From NCBI GenBank assembly GCA_963931925.1, contig OZ007575.1, forward strand, positions 46,080,152 to 46,144,151: 64,000 nucleotides of DNA, in the 5' to 3' direction. Position 1 is the stretch's first letter; each line of letters opens with the position of its first letter. This DNA comes from Onchidella celtica. Its lineage: Eukaryota; Mollusca; Gastropoda; Systellommatophora; Onchidiidae. A model generated the notes under the pieces. The model saw only the letters and a program-made list of their open reading frames with translations, made no database searches and was not told the origin of the DNA. A program made the translations under genes and the position numbers. Shown in pieces: positions 54,321 through 64,000 of the stretch.

Positions 54321-54555
54321 ATCAAAAATGGAATTGGGCTGGATATGTGGGAAGGATGAATGACAATAGGTGGACAAAATGCTGCACTGAATGGCAGTCA
54401 AGGACAGAAAGGAGAACAAGAGGATGACCAGGAAGAAGATGGCAAGACGACATAAAACAGAGAGGAAGAACATCGTGGATGAGGAAAACATCAGACAGAT
54501 AAGAATGGAAATCATTACCAGAGGGAGGGCGACATCCTGCAGTGGATGAACAATG
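54321..54555 (+). mobile_element. RTE-like LINE, C-terminal fragment
   Basis: The plus frame from about 54330 reads KWNWAGYVGRMNDNRWT, then KCCTEWQSRTERRTRG, a stop, PGRRWQDDIKQRGRTSWMRK, TSDR, a stop, and EWKSLPEGGRHPAVDEQ. WAGY(H)V.R..DNRWT...TEWQ.R...R.RGRP..RW.DDI....G..W.....DR..W is the familiar C-terminus of RTE-type endonuclease-reverse transcriptase LINEs. Two in-frame stops (54415 and 54499 regions) and loss of everything upstream show a dead, 5'-truncated copy. The 140-codon frame on the minus strand is its antisense. Confidence 0.78.
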
Positions 54556-54560
54556 TCTTG

Positions 54561-55473
54561 GTGGCAGTGAATAATGGTGTCAAAATACAATGTACGGACC
54601 ACAGATATTCTGACAACAAACAGACATGAAACTGGGTGAAGACATGGGCAATACTTGAAAAACAAATAAACACCACAAAGTTTAATGAAGACTGACGTCA
54701 ATCCTGTTGTGCCATACTGAGATATTATCGTCAAACCAACATTTTGGTAAGATTCAAACTGACGTTCTTAGAAGCCATGAGAATGTCTTTTTATTGTTTT
54801 GTAAAAATTAACAAGTGTATATACCAACAATGGTTAGGTAAGAGGACTTATTATTCTACCTTAAAGTTAGTCTTTTGGGGATTCTTAAATACGCTCAGTA
54901 CTAATTTATAACGCCAAAGACGTCTTCCTATCCAAGAAATCTGACTGGCTTGCGTCATCACTGACCTAGATTTGAAGTCCTTTGTTTGAACCTTGTTTTC
55001 TGAATTAGTTTGTAAGCTTTCTTGAACGCTGTCTGTTTTCTCACCCGGCCTACAGACTTGGAGGTATATAAAATTAAAAAAATGGAGTACTGAATGAATG
55101 TAATCAATGTTGGGTATAAGAAAGCTATGAATTCGTAACATCAACGTTTCAGAGGTCGCAAATGACACAATGTGTTGTGGATGTGGTGATGGTGGAGCTG
55201 CACATGGTAATGATGTTGACGATGGTGCCTGTACTGCTGGTTGTAGATGGGGACAATGGTGGCTAATTTTTATTTTCAGTTGTACAGCTGAGATTCTTTC
55301 AAAGAGCAAGAAACAAGCTGATTAAACCTCAACAGCACGAGGCTCTTGGTCGTAAAATTATATACACACACATACATATATATATATTTTTTTTTTTTTA
55401 ACCAAATGAGAGATAAAACCTACGAAGAAGAAAAGTGGGAGTATCGATACTGTAAACTCCACCCCATCCCCTT
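54561..55473. other. Intergenic stretch
   Basis: No gene recognised. The 152-codon minus-strand frame at 54851-55309 has no domain I recognise and includes a low-complexity PSSTSLPCAAPPSP segment. Confidence 0.5.
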
Positions 55474-55481
55474 TTCTCAAA

Positions 55482-55704
55482 GGCTGTTGTTACTTGTCCT
55501 TATGTACCCCAAGCGCCTTGCGCTATAGGCGCGTACGTGCAAGCAGGAGGAAAACAAAAAGAAAATCTGAAAAATAATTAATTAAGGCTGTTAATTAGGA
55601 GTATTTCGGGAGGAGCCATCTAGCTCTGAAATCACCAAAGGTTTTAAAATACGTAGCCCTAGCGCAAGAAACTTGGGGGCGCGTACGCACAAGTAAAAAC
55701 AATC
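55482..55704. mobile_element. MITE-1 family copy with 8-bp target duplication
   Basis: Left GGCTGTTGTTACTTGTCCTT, right GCACAAGTAAAAACAATC. Flanked by TTCTCAAA at 55474-55481 and 55705-55712. Contains TAATTAATTAAGGCTGTTAA, AGTATTTCGGGAGGAGCCAT and TTTAAAATACGTAGCCCTAG. Part of the left interior (the ACCCTCAACCCTAAAT section) is missing, so the copy is only 223 bp. This copy fixes the family's ends and duplication length. 8 bp suggests a hAT- or P-like mobiliser, but the end sequence does not settle it. Confidence 0.88.
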
Positions 55705-55712
55705 TTCTCAAA

Positions 55713-56659
55713 TCAGAAAGAGAAGGTGGGTAGGAGTATTGGGCACAGGGGCATAGTTTGCCACAGCCGGTTTTTCCCCTAACAGGTGACCAATATCTAT
55801 CGAGTCCTGTAAACAGACGGAAGAGCAATTATCTACAATTCAGTTTTCATTGTTTAATTGTCTCTGCCATTCAAGCCAGTCCAAGCGGTCACATTCTGAT
55901 GGGTGACAGGACTATTACGTCACAACAGACTGCACAACGCTCCCCCCCCCCCCAACCTCTTTTATCCACCGACCTCTCCATTTTCCTCTTGAATATCTCA
56001 TCAAACAAAATTAAGATCCCACAGCTACACAAGGCATGAGCAGAAAACTTGACACGTAAATCGGTAAAAAAAAAATTACCACCGTTTCTTAAGGTGAATA
56101 TTTTATTTTTAATCAATTTCGAGAAGTGACTTCTCAACTGGTTCTAAGAAAAACTTCTTGTACCGAGTGATTAAAAAGAATTGAACACACAACTATGTGT
56201 TACTTTTAAAATGTGACCATAGCATACCGGAGGAAGATGACGAAAGGCATGCTTTGAGGTTGTCATGATATAAGACTGTTGAAGAAACCAATATTTCTGG
56301 CGCTTTCTAGCAACGTTTCATGTAAGGACAGTAGTTATATAACATTGTTCCCTCAAAACCGCATCAATTTGCAATTCTCCATGTGACCCTCGTGCAAAAG
56401 GGTCGGGGAACCATGATACTTGTTTTTCTGGTGTTTACAGTGTTTCTGTCTGGGTCAGTACAATTCTTTCGATCGTGGGTCTAAGAAATTCTTGCATGTT
56501 ACACGGCACAACCAGAATATTATGGGAAAAAAAGTGTTTCTTTTTGGTCTTGCACGTTAGTAAAGTTTCCTGAATGGAATTCTGAGTGCACGTTTTCCAG
56601 CGTTCTTGGACACTAAGACGTTGTCAGTTGGTCAAGTTTACGCACAAGAGGAACAGGCA
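55713..56659. other. Intergenic stretch
   Basis: No gene recognised. Poly-C near 55942. Confidence 0.5.
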
Positions 56660-56675
56660 GACAGACAGACAGACA

Positions 56676-56834
56676 AGTGGAAGGATGGATGGATGGATGG
56701 ATGAATGGATGGGTGGATGGACGATGGATGAATAGGTGGATGGATGGATGGATGGATGGGTGGATGGATGGATGAATGGACGGACGGACAGATGGATGGA
56801 TGGATGGATAAATGGATGGATGATGGATGGATGA
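56676..56834 (+). repeat. (GGAT)n degenerate microsatellite
   Basis: GGAT, GAAT and GGAC units over about 160 bases. Minus-strand frame reading IHPS repeats is spurious. Confidence 0.95.
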
Positions 56835-56850
56835 GGGTATACTTTTGTAT

Positions 56851-57736
56851 TTTCAACAACAACAGAAAATCTTCATCGTATAGACAGAACATGACTGTAT
56901 TTTGTCTTGCGAAAATTATACCACGGAATTTTGGTAGCAGGCAAAAGAAGACCGGGCCTTATACAATTTTACCTTGTCAAGCCCTGACAGGGGCGTCTCC
57001 ATAGTTTAAATAAGCCGGTCATACATAACACGTGCAGTGGAATATTTGGCTAAAAGTATTCATTCTGAATCAATTATCTCTTTTACATTTGTTCAGTACT
57101 GTTGTAGATCCTGTTGTAATTACAAACGGACAGCTAGATAGAAAGATTCATCTCATTTCCACTACTTCCCCCTTCTTGACCTCACCTCCGTTTTTCTCCC
57201 CATCTCTTCATCGCACCTCCCCTTTGTTTTCCTAACCTCTTCCTTGTCTCCTCCCTCTCTCTTTCTGTTCTCAACCACTTCCCTTTCTTCCTCATCTCCT
57301 CCTCCCTATTCCCCCTCCCCTTCCCCCTACCGCACCCTCCCCCTTACACTTGTATGTAATCAAATCATAATTGTAGGCCAGCGCTTTCTCGCCACGGGTA
57401 TTTTATTCCCTCAGTTATGTCTTCTTTCCGGATTTATGAACTATTTAACGTCAGCAATTTTCCCTAGGCTTGAACAACCATAAATCTATCCCAGGTCTTC
57501 GGTTTCCAGTAGAGATCAACGTCATTGCTGGGTCCACAGTATAGGAAATGTGTCATTCCAGGACTTAACTGGTTCAGGGCAAAAGTTTAAAAAGTTGGCG
57601 GGTTTTCATAATATGCAGAGGTTTAGGTATGGACAAAATCGGGGATGTTGCTGGGGAATGTAAGAGCCTTGAGAAGACGGTGGGCAATTCTGTGACCAAT
57701 ATTGTGCATTTTTATATAAATCTATAACAAAGACAA
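56851..57736. other. Intergenic stretch
   Basis: C/T-rich tract at 57165-57350. No gene. Confidence 0.5.
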
Positions 57737-57911
57737 GTTTTCAGAAAGATAAACTGAAAGCCAAAAATTCAGTTTTCAGAAAGATAAACTGAAAGCCAAA
57801 AATTCAGTTTTCAGAAAGATAAACTGAAAGCCAAAAATTCAGTTTTCAGAAAGATAAACTGAAAGCCAAAAATTCAGTTTTCAGAAAGATAAACTGAAAG
57901 CCAAAAATTCA
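57737..57911 (+). repeat. 35-bp minisatellite, 5 copies
   Basis: Unit GTTTTCAGAAAGATAAACTG plus AAAGCCAAAAATTCA, repeated five times without a visible difference until the last few bases. Perfect copies imply a very recent expansion. Confidence 0.98.
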
Positions 57912-59097
57912 GATTTCCAAATAAAACTTTTTCACTTTACACAACAAGTTTAGAAAATAACTGGACATTTAACCTTTGAACGCCATTGAGATTTAGGAAG
58001 GACAGGGGGGAGGGGTGGGGGTTATCGTGTTTGAGGTTATCATAATCAATTCCTTGGGGGGGGGGGGGTTGCGGGTGGGATGTAACTCCCACGTGGAGAA
58101 AGACTCAATGGCCAGAGAGGATGATGATAGGCGGAGAAGATGATTCTCCCACTTGTAGATTGTATGTGAGTAAATATACCAAGATTGATTTTTCCCACTG
58201 ATGTTGTCTTATCGAATAATATTCGATAAAATTGTGACATCGATAAAATATTATTTTATCGTGTATCATTTAGTATCCCCCCAACCCCCAATTCCCCCCG
58301 TCACCCCCACAGACACTTACATACAAACACGACAGGGTTCCTGTCTACGCCACTGAATGGAACACACAAGGAAATGGTGGTGAGAAATAGCTTTGAAAAG
58401 AATAATTAGTTATGGATGTCCATTGCTTTTTTTTTTTGTTGATATATTTAAATCAAGGTTTGAAAACAGATACATGTAGATATGAAACATGTGCCAAGAG
58501 CCAGTGGACTATTAAGGACCATCCTACAGGGTAAAGTTTAAAAATAGCCGAGAGGATGCGGTGGACAACAGGAGTGAATCGTTTTTGTGACAATGAGTAC
58601 TAATTAAAAACAATGGAGGGGGAAAGACATTTTATAACGTTAAGAATGATTGTTATGTAATATTATCATAAAATTATTAGATAATGGGGTGTGTATTCGT
58701 ACAAGTATGTGAAAATGCCGCTGGATCCAGAGGGCCGGGGAACACGTTACAGGGACAATGAATGAAAGATGCTCTCATCTAAATGAATGGAAAATGGCAA
58801 CGGGAGGGGGGGGGGTGGGTTTCCTTTTCTGTAAAACTAAATCACTAAATGCTTAAACCAAAGTTGAAAAAGTTAAAGTTATAATTGCAATGGGCGCCAT
58901 GAACAGTTTTCACCATTAGTTCTGGCGGCTGAGAATTTAAGTGAGGCAGAAATGAGATAAGGCAAACTTTTTGTTCTTGTTGTTTTTTTTTTTGAAGAAT
59001 AAAGCACAAAACTGGTTTCCGGACACGGGAAATGCCACAGGACACGAGACTCGGATATTGTCACGTTCATAGGTTAAATAACGTCCAGGTCATTTAC
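57912..59097. other. Intergenic stretch with two AT hairpins
   Basis: Poly-G runs near 58056 and 58808. Two near-palindromes lie at 58209-58229 and 58241-58261. No gene. Confidence 0.5.
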
Positions 59098-59494
59098 TGG
59101 GACAAGTTAGTCTAGAGGTAACGTGCTCGCCTGTTATGCCGAAGGAGCCGGGTTCCATCCCCGATCGGTGCAGGTATGTTGGATTTGTTTTCTTTTTGGG
59201 AAGGGGGGGGGGGGAGGGGATTCCTGTCCCTGATCCTATGGTAGGTAAGATCGAGCACCTAGTCTTCTTGGATAGGGACGAAAATCTCGGGGGGGGGGCA
59301 GTGTGCACGTTGCGGGCGTTAAAGCTACCTTGGCAGTTGAAAGTGGAGAAGAGCAGGCAGAACAAGGCCGCCGCCCAGGCAAAATTCTAAAAAAAATTAA
59401 CCCCTACCACAGAAACACGAACAAGAAAAATGCAAACAAGAGAGGTGAGGTGTAAATACCAAGAGCAGCGGCGAATCTCCTAAACTAAAGACCT
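59098..59494 (+). mobile_element. tRNA-derived SINE, tail type B
   Basis: Head GGGACAAGTTAGTCTAGAGG, GTGCTCGCCTGTTATGCCGA, B-box GGTTCCATCCC, GGTGCAGGTATGTTGG. Body AGTCTTCTTGGATAGGGACG, AGAGCAGGCAGAACAAGGCC. Tail B GTGAGGTGTAAATACCAAGA, ATCTCCTAAACTAAAGACCT. Poly-G runs lie inside. Confidence 0.88.
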
Positions 59495-59558
59495 GCACAC
59501 ACAGGACACGGGAAAGTGACAAACAGAAGACGGTACCCTGATCTGAAAGATTGATTTG

Positions 59559-59937
59559 AGGTCTTTATTTTAGGAGGTTTCGCTGCCCTTGGCATTTACA
59601 CCTCACTTTACTTGTTTTATTATTTCTTGTTCTGGAGTGGGGGGGGGGGGGGGGGAGATGATATGGATACATTTTTAATCTATTAATTTCAATTTTGCCC
59701 GGGCAGCGGCCTTTCGGCCTGCTCTTTACGATTTCCAACTGCCAAGGTATCTTTAACGTGCGCAACGTGCACACGGGCCCTCCGAATTTTTTCGTCCTTA
59801 TCCGAGAAGACTAGGTACTCGATCCTACCCCCCAATAGGACCAGGGACTTTAAAATATGAGAAAAATCCAATTTCCAAGAACTACTTGGTCCTACCCCCC
59901 AATAGGACCAGGGACTTGAAAATATGAGAAAAATCCA
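59559..59937 (-). mobile_element. SINE with hybrid C/B tail, head missing, 5' end duplicated
   Basis: On the minus strand: a 5' segment (GGATTTTTCTCATATTTT, CCTGGTCCTATTGGGGGGTA) present twice in tandem, a complete body (CTCGGATAAGGACGAAAAAA, AGAGCAGGCCGAAAGGCCGC), ATTAATAGATTAAAAATGTA as in tail C, a poly-C tract, then tail B (GTGAGGTGTAAATGCCAAGG, CCTCCTAAAATAAAGACCTC). No tRNA head. It lies 65 bp from the opposite-strand SINE at 59098, so the two tails face each other. Confidence 0.85.
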
Positions 59938-60479
59938 CTGAAAGATAAAGGAAACCAGCGACTAAATAGATAGTTTTCGATGGTGTTCAGAGATTTTCTG
60001 CCTGCCCACCGCTACTTGAATGAACAAAACTTTTGTTTCCCTTCTCGGACTGCTACAACTACGACATGAATCAGTTGTTGCGAGTTTGAGCTTGACTTTG
60101 GGTCTTACGACGCATCTGCACGGGATAACGGCCACTTTGCATCTTTTACAGTCTTTTTAGGGTGCACTTTCTTTATTGATGTTTCGTATTCAGAAGTTCT
60201 TAATTTAACAATAGAATTAAATACTTCCATATAATTTGTTGATTACACTGGTAAAGTTCTCAAAAGTTGCTTTGTATGGATCTGAAAAATATTTTTGTAA
60301 ATGAGTATAAAAGTGGGAACGGGGTGGGCGGGGTGGGGGGGGGGGGGAGGATTTCCACCTGGTAAAAACCTCGGCCTGCACCGTATCCACTGGCGCCCCT
60401 TCTAACTGATGAAAACATTGTCAAGTGTCGCAACAATCTATACTTCCAAGTCAATAATTATTATGAACTTGCATTGTCA
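59938..60479. other. Intergenic stretch
   Basis: Poly-G tract near 60337. No gene. Confidence 0.5.
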
Positions 60480-60487
60480 GAATGCTA

Positions 60488-60853
60488 CACAGACTAATAA
60501 AATACCCAGACTGGATGATCCCATTGTGTGACGTCACAAAACAGGGAAAGGTCATGAACCATCCGCCATTATGGATTTGCGGTTGTGACCGACGCTTCAG
60601 CTTAGCTACAATTTTGAATGATACCATTTTGACGCGCCTACTGAACGCGGAAGTTTGGTTCCGCACCAAGAAATTAATACATGTACAACCACTCTTGACA
60701 AATAAAAAGAAAGTTCTACTGCCGATAGAACTAGAATCGGAATTTTCCAAGCGGCGGCCATGTTAGTTGTACGGCCGCCGCTCGGGAAATTCCGTAAAAA
60801 AACGACACAGCCCGAAGCTCGTGTTTCCAGTCTGGTTAATTTATTAGTCTGTG
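60488..60853. mobile_element. 366-bp MITE with CACAGACTAATAAA ends and 8-bp duplication
   Basis: Left CACAGACTAATAAAATACCC then AGACTGG, right CCAGTCTGGTTAATTTATTA then GTCTGTG, inverted repeats of about 27 bp with two mismatches or so. GAATGCTA flanks it perfectly at 60480-60487 and 60854-60861. An internal inverted repeat (TTCCAAGCGGCGGCCATG against CGGCCGCCGCTCGGGAA) sits near 60740-60790. A 94-codon frame crosses it but has no domain. 8-bp duplications are made by hAT, P and some other superfamilies. The ends do not show the classic hAT CAGNG start, so the class is open. Confidence 0.9.
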
Positions 60854-60861
60854 GAATGCTA

Positions 60862-61028
60862 AGAATTCCAATAATGTTTTATTTGAACAATAAAACTGGC
60901 TGTATTGTCTTAGGGCAAAGAAAGCTATGAGATATAGAAAGGGGGGGGGGGTGTGGACAGACATATCTTAAAAGGCTGTTCTTAATAAACTCCATGGAAA
61001 TACCTCCGGTCACACGGTGGACTTGATG

Positions 61029-61103
<75 letters not shown>

Positions 61104-61876
61104 TTCATACTGCCAGCAGCTTTATGACCTTTTTTCCTTCTTATTTTAACAATGACGTAACGTCCTTAGACTAGTTATCCAGTATGGACAGGTGTCTTCG
61201 GTGCTGATCTGTCCAGTAAGCCTGAATTTGCTGAGCAGAGGCATAAAATGATACAGAAACAGACAAACGAACTAGCTTTTCTTTAAATTATTATTTCATT
61301 TATTGTAACATTCTCCACGACTAAGTACAACAAGGTAAAATCGATGTTTCTCTCTTCACCTGTCTATCCTTTCATCTCTTCGTATTTCTCTCCTTTTTTC
61401 CTCTTTTCCAAACCGTTCCATTATTGAACAGTCCTAAAGGTTTTTCAAGTGTATTTTTTTTTTTGTTGTTTTTTTCTATGTCATGTTCACCGTTTTTCTT
61501 TGTTATTCCGACCCAGAATCGTGGGAAATGTTTCATTCCACAATCACAATCCAACAATTTCAATTTGTTTTATTTTGTGTAACGGCATTTTTCTCTTTCC
61601 TTGGGCGAAGCTGTTGCTGTTGCTGTTGCTGTTGTTGGTTTTGTTGTTTTTTCTCTTATTCTATGTGATTAAATATTTATTCTCAGCCATTCGTTTGTTT
61701 GTTCATCCGTTGCAAATACACAGGTCTGTTTTAAACAATAAAGAACGGAAAATAGAACAATTATTCTGGCCTGGTTTCAGTTTAATTTCCGAGAGGTTAA
61801 CTCTAGCCTAGTAGTATTATTTTCATGGATCTCAAACAGCATGATCTTTTTTTTTTATACATACTAAAATTTTCCC
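60862..61876. other. Intergenic stretch
   Basis: CT array at 61030-61100, T-rich tracts and a GCTGTT run near 61612. The frame of 120 codons at 61449-61811 is low-complexity. No gene. Confidence 0.5.
61030..61100 (+). repeat. (CT)n microsatellite
   Basis: About 70 bases of perfect CT. Confidence 0.97.
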
Positions 61877-62060
61877 GGAATATAATAATAATAATAATAA
61901 TAATAATAGATAGAATTTCTATAGCGCATTTCTAATAAAATTATTACTCAATGCGCTGTACATTGCATCAGTGATTCATGCATACACTTTCCAAATCTCA
62001 TACTAAAACACGCACTCTCATCCATACAAACTTTCAGTTTCACACACATAGACGCTCTTA
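61877..62060 (-). mobile_element. LINE/SINE 3' tail with ATT repeat (tentative)
   Basis: On the minus strand: AATGTACAGCGCATTGAGTA, then AAATGCGCTATAGAAATT, then TATTATTATTATTATT. GCGC...GCGCTATA(g)AAAT followed by ATT repeats is a tail type common to many invertebrate and fish SINEs and their LINE partners, and is like the end of tail C at 52490-52556. No head found. The 5' limit is arbitrary. Confidence 0.5.
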
Positions 62061-62366
62061 GTCATATCAATAAATGAATATCAATGAGCTCAAGCACCGA
62101 AAGCGTAAATATGAATTTAATATTTTTCTTAGAAAGGGCGTTAAAAAATAAGAAAATAAATTACATTGATAAAGATTAATAAATATCATACTTAATCAGA
62201 AAAACTCGCGGGATTTTTAATAAGCCCTACTGCCGCTCACATAGCTAGGATTGGCGTGAAATTTTGAAGGAGACATTTCACATTTGGAGACTTGAAATGG
62301 TGGGGAAGTATTTTTTGAGTTTGCTTTGTATCGCTAATTTCGCCTCCGGCGCTTTTGTTTTTCACT
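62061..62366. other. Unassigned stretch
   Basis: AT-rich, no gene. Confidence 0.45.
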
Positions 62367-62625
62367 ATCACTTCCTGCGATGTGTTCACTATTAAACACA
62401 CTGACCTGTGCGCGAAGTATTGCCATTTCATGAATGCTGACGAGGTACGTAGGGCATCAACGCGTAACGTGGGTAAGACTTGTCTAAAAACAAAACAACA
62501 ACAACAACAACAACAACAAAATAAATCTAAAGGAAATGGCAAGGTGAAGCACATCCATAATAGCGACCCAAAACTGAAAGTAATAAACATATTTCTCCCG
62601 GGGCAGAGCCAGATCACATAACTAG
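62367..62625 (+). mobile_element. Second copy of the 35050 repeat (Helitron-like, tentative)
   Basis: Shares ATCACTTCCTGCGATGTGTT, AAACACACT, GTAAGACTTG-type, ACATCCATAATA and AAAACTGAAA blocks with 35050-35307, has a CAA microsatellite at 62494-62519 where the other copy has AAAC, and ends in CTCCCGGGGCAGAGCC then CTAG (62622-62625) and T. Confidence 0.5.
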
Positions 62626-63914
62626 TTAAATAAATACATGAAAGGGCCAAAATAGACAGACCGATGCAATAAATTAGTCAAATGTACTGGCGCTTCAAAC
62701 GTTTTGAGCCAGTGACACTAAGTAATATCATGTCTGCAGGGCCGGTTCTTGGGAGGGTTCATCATTCTCTGACTGACAAGGTCAAAAGAATTGTCACGGC
62801 ACTTTGAACGATAAGGATTGTGTTCACACATTTTCCATGACGTCTTCAGATGCTTCGATACCCAAACTCTAACACATACAATCGATTTTGCTTGGGGAAA
62901 TTCACATGGGTGGGTCGGGTGTTGCACGTGCCTTGGCTTTGAAAACATATTTGGGGATTTTTTTTTTATTTCGATATTTAGATGAGATCAACCGCAGAGC
63001 TAGGCAATTGACAGATCATTTATTTGAAAAGAATAAAACTGGAATCACCCATGTTTACACTTGTACACATTATGGACTATTCTTTGAAAAACTGAAGGAC
63101 AAGAAGATTTGAACTATTCTCATTGGATTCGGTTGTTTAATGAATTGAAATTGGTTGGTTGGTTGGTTGGTTGTGTCACGAGTGGAGTGAGCGATAGTTA
63201 ATAATTACGGGGGGAAAGGAGGAGAGTAAAATTAACGCACGTAGACAAGTAAGGAAAGCGTGCATGTGAGTTGGGGGGTCTGAATGAGGCGAGGGCGCTG
63301 TATTACTATCACTGCACACTAAGACGTCTAAGAGAGCGGACGTGGGAGAAAGCCCCAGAGGGCGAACATAAGGAGAGCAGTCAGAAGACTTAGGAGTAGT
63401 GGTTTTTTCCAGTGATGACTGGTAGGTGAAACGATGATTGATAATTATGATTGATGTATTATATTCGTCTATTACCATGATGTAAATAAGTATATGTGAG
63501 GAATGTGGAAGTCCTTGATAGTGGATATAGCAATGTGCGCCATGAGCGATAGATGAAAGTTGAGTTCATGGATTTGTAGCACGAGTGAGTATTGTGTACT
63601 ACGATGGAGGTGTGTTACCGTAAGATGTTTGGTGAGGGAAATGTGAACTATTGTGTGTACGCTTCATGAGTTGTAAGGAGAGGTGGAGTGAATAGAAGTG
63701 GTATGGTAGTATACCAATGTAATGTTATTCTTGTAGGTGTCGGGGACGGGCCAAAGAGCCGCCTCGGTGAGCACAGGGGATAGGCCAGCATAGGGCCGGA
63801 GGCCACACATAGGCCAAGAGTGAGGCTGTCGGTGCAGGACAGTAGAGGCACATAAAGTCGTGGCAGTCAGGCCACGGACAGGGACGTAGATATGAGCGTG
63901 AATGTGCTAATTGA
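62626..63914. other. Intergenic stretch
   Basis: TTGG run at 63150-63171. No gene. Frames under 101 codons show no domain. Confidence 0.5.
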
Positions 63915-63917
63915 AAG

Positions 63918-64000
63918 GATAATGTATTATTGCCACGTTGATGGGCTATTGAAATGATAATGTACTATTGCCACGTTGATGGGCTATTGAAATGATAATG
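63918..64000 (+). repeat. 38-bp tandem repeat cut by the window edge
   Basis: GATAATGTACTATTGCCACG then TTGATGGGCTATTGAAAT begins at 63918 (first copy with TATTATTG), again at about 63956, and a third copy starts at about 63994. The array continues outside the window. Confidence 0.9.

Noticed and set aside
54312-54734. 140-codon minus-strand frame rich in hydrophobic residues
   Set aside because: The plus strand there encodes an RTE-like LINE remnant, so the hydrophobic frame is its antisense.
60482-60766. 94-codon frame across the MITE
   Set aside because: It begins in the target duplication, crosses the inverted end and has no domain likeness.

Overview
The window looks like a non-coding stretch of a repeat-rich animal genome, most likely a marine invertebrate and possibly a mollusc. 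This is inferred from a Gmr1-like Ty3/gypsy element, tRNA-headed SINEs, CR1/L2/Jockey-like and RTE-like LINE remnants, several MITE families and many large microsatellites and minisatellites. The species cannot be fixed from the sequence. I could not support a single host protein-coding gene. Apart from the retroelement polyprotein at the left edge, every long open frame lies inside a tandem array or a transposable element.

Layout. 1-2682: 3' half of a retrotransposon polyprotein in the order integrase, reverse transcriptase, RNase H (Gmr1-type, copia-like order with gypsy-like domains). About 3362-9062: a 5.7 kb inverted-repeat structure, with arms of about 1.2-1.3 kb around 3.2 kb of unique sequence. 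9484-14863: two SINEs, a tandem duplication and a head-to-head MITE pair. 15246-16960: a 70-bp minisatellite of about 25 copies. 18115-23930: LINE 3' ends, TTCC and TAGTG arrays and a short MITE. 23931-28873: about 5 kb with no recognisable feature. 28874-37244: GATA arrays, SINE tails, a 68-bp minisatellite of about 39 copies, Helitron-like fragments and a 19-bp minisatellite. 38030-55704: repeated copies of an 8-bp-TSD MITE family. One copy (46529-49171) has been blown up by a 198-unit dodecamer array. A nested set of SINEs lies at 51600-52890. 55705-64000: further SINEs, an intact-looking 366-bp MITE with a perfect 8-bp duplication, and a 38-bp tandem repeat cut by the window edge.

Main results. 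(1) The LTR element has an unusual pol domain order. (2) The 2.4 kb 12-bp satellite can be traced to a single 12-bp seed present in the unexpanded sister MITE copies in the same window. (3) One SINE family shares a 5' tRNA-like head and body but carries at least three different 3' modules. (4) One SINE locus is a nest of three insertions whose order can be read from the junctions. No undescribed gene system was found. The interest is in how repeats are built here.
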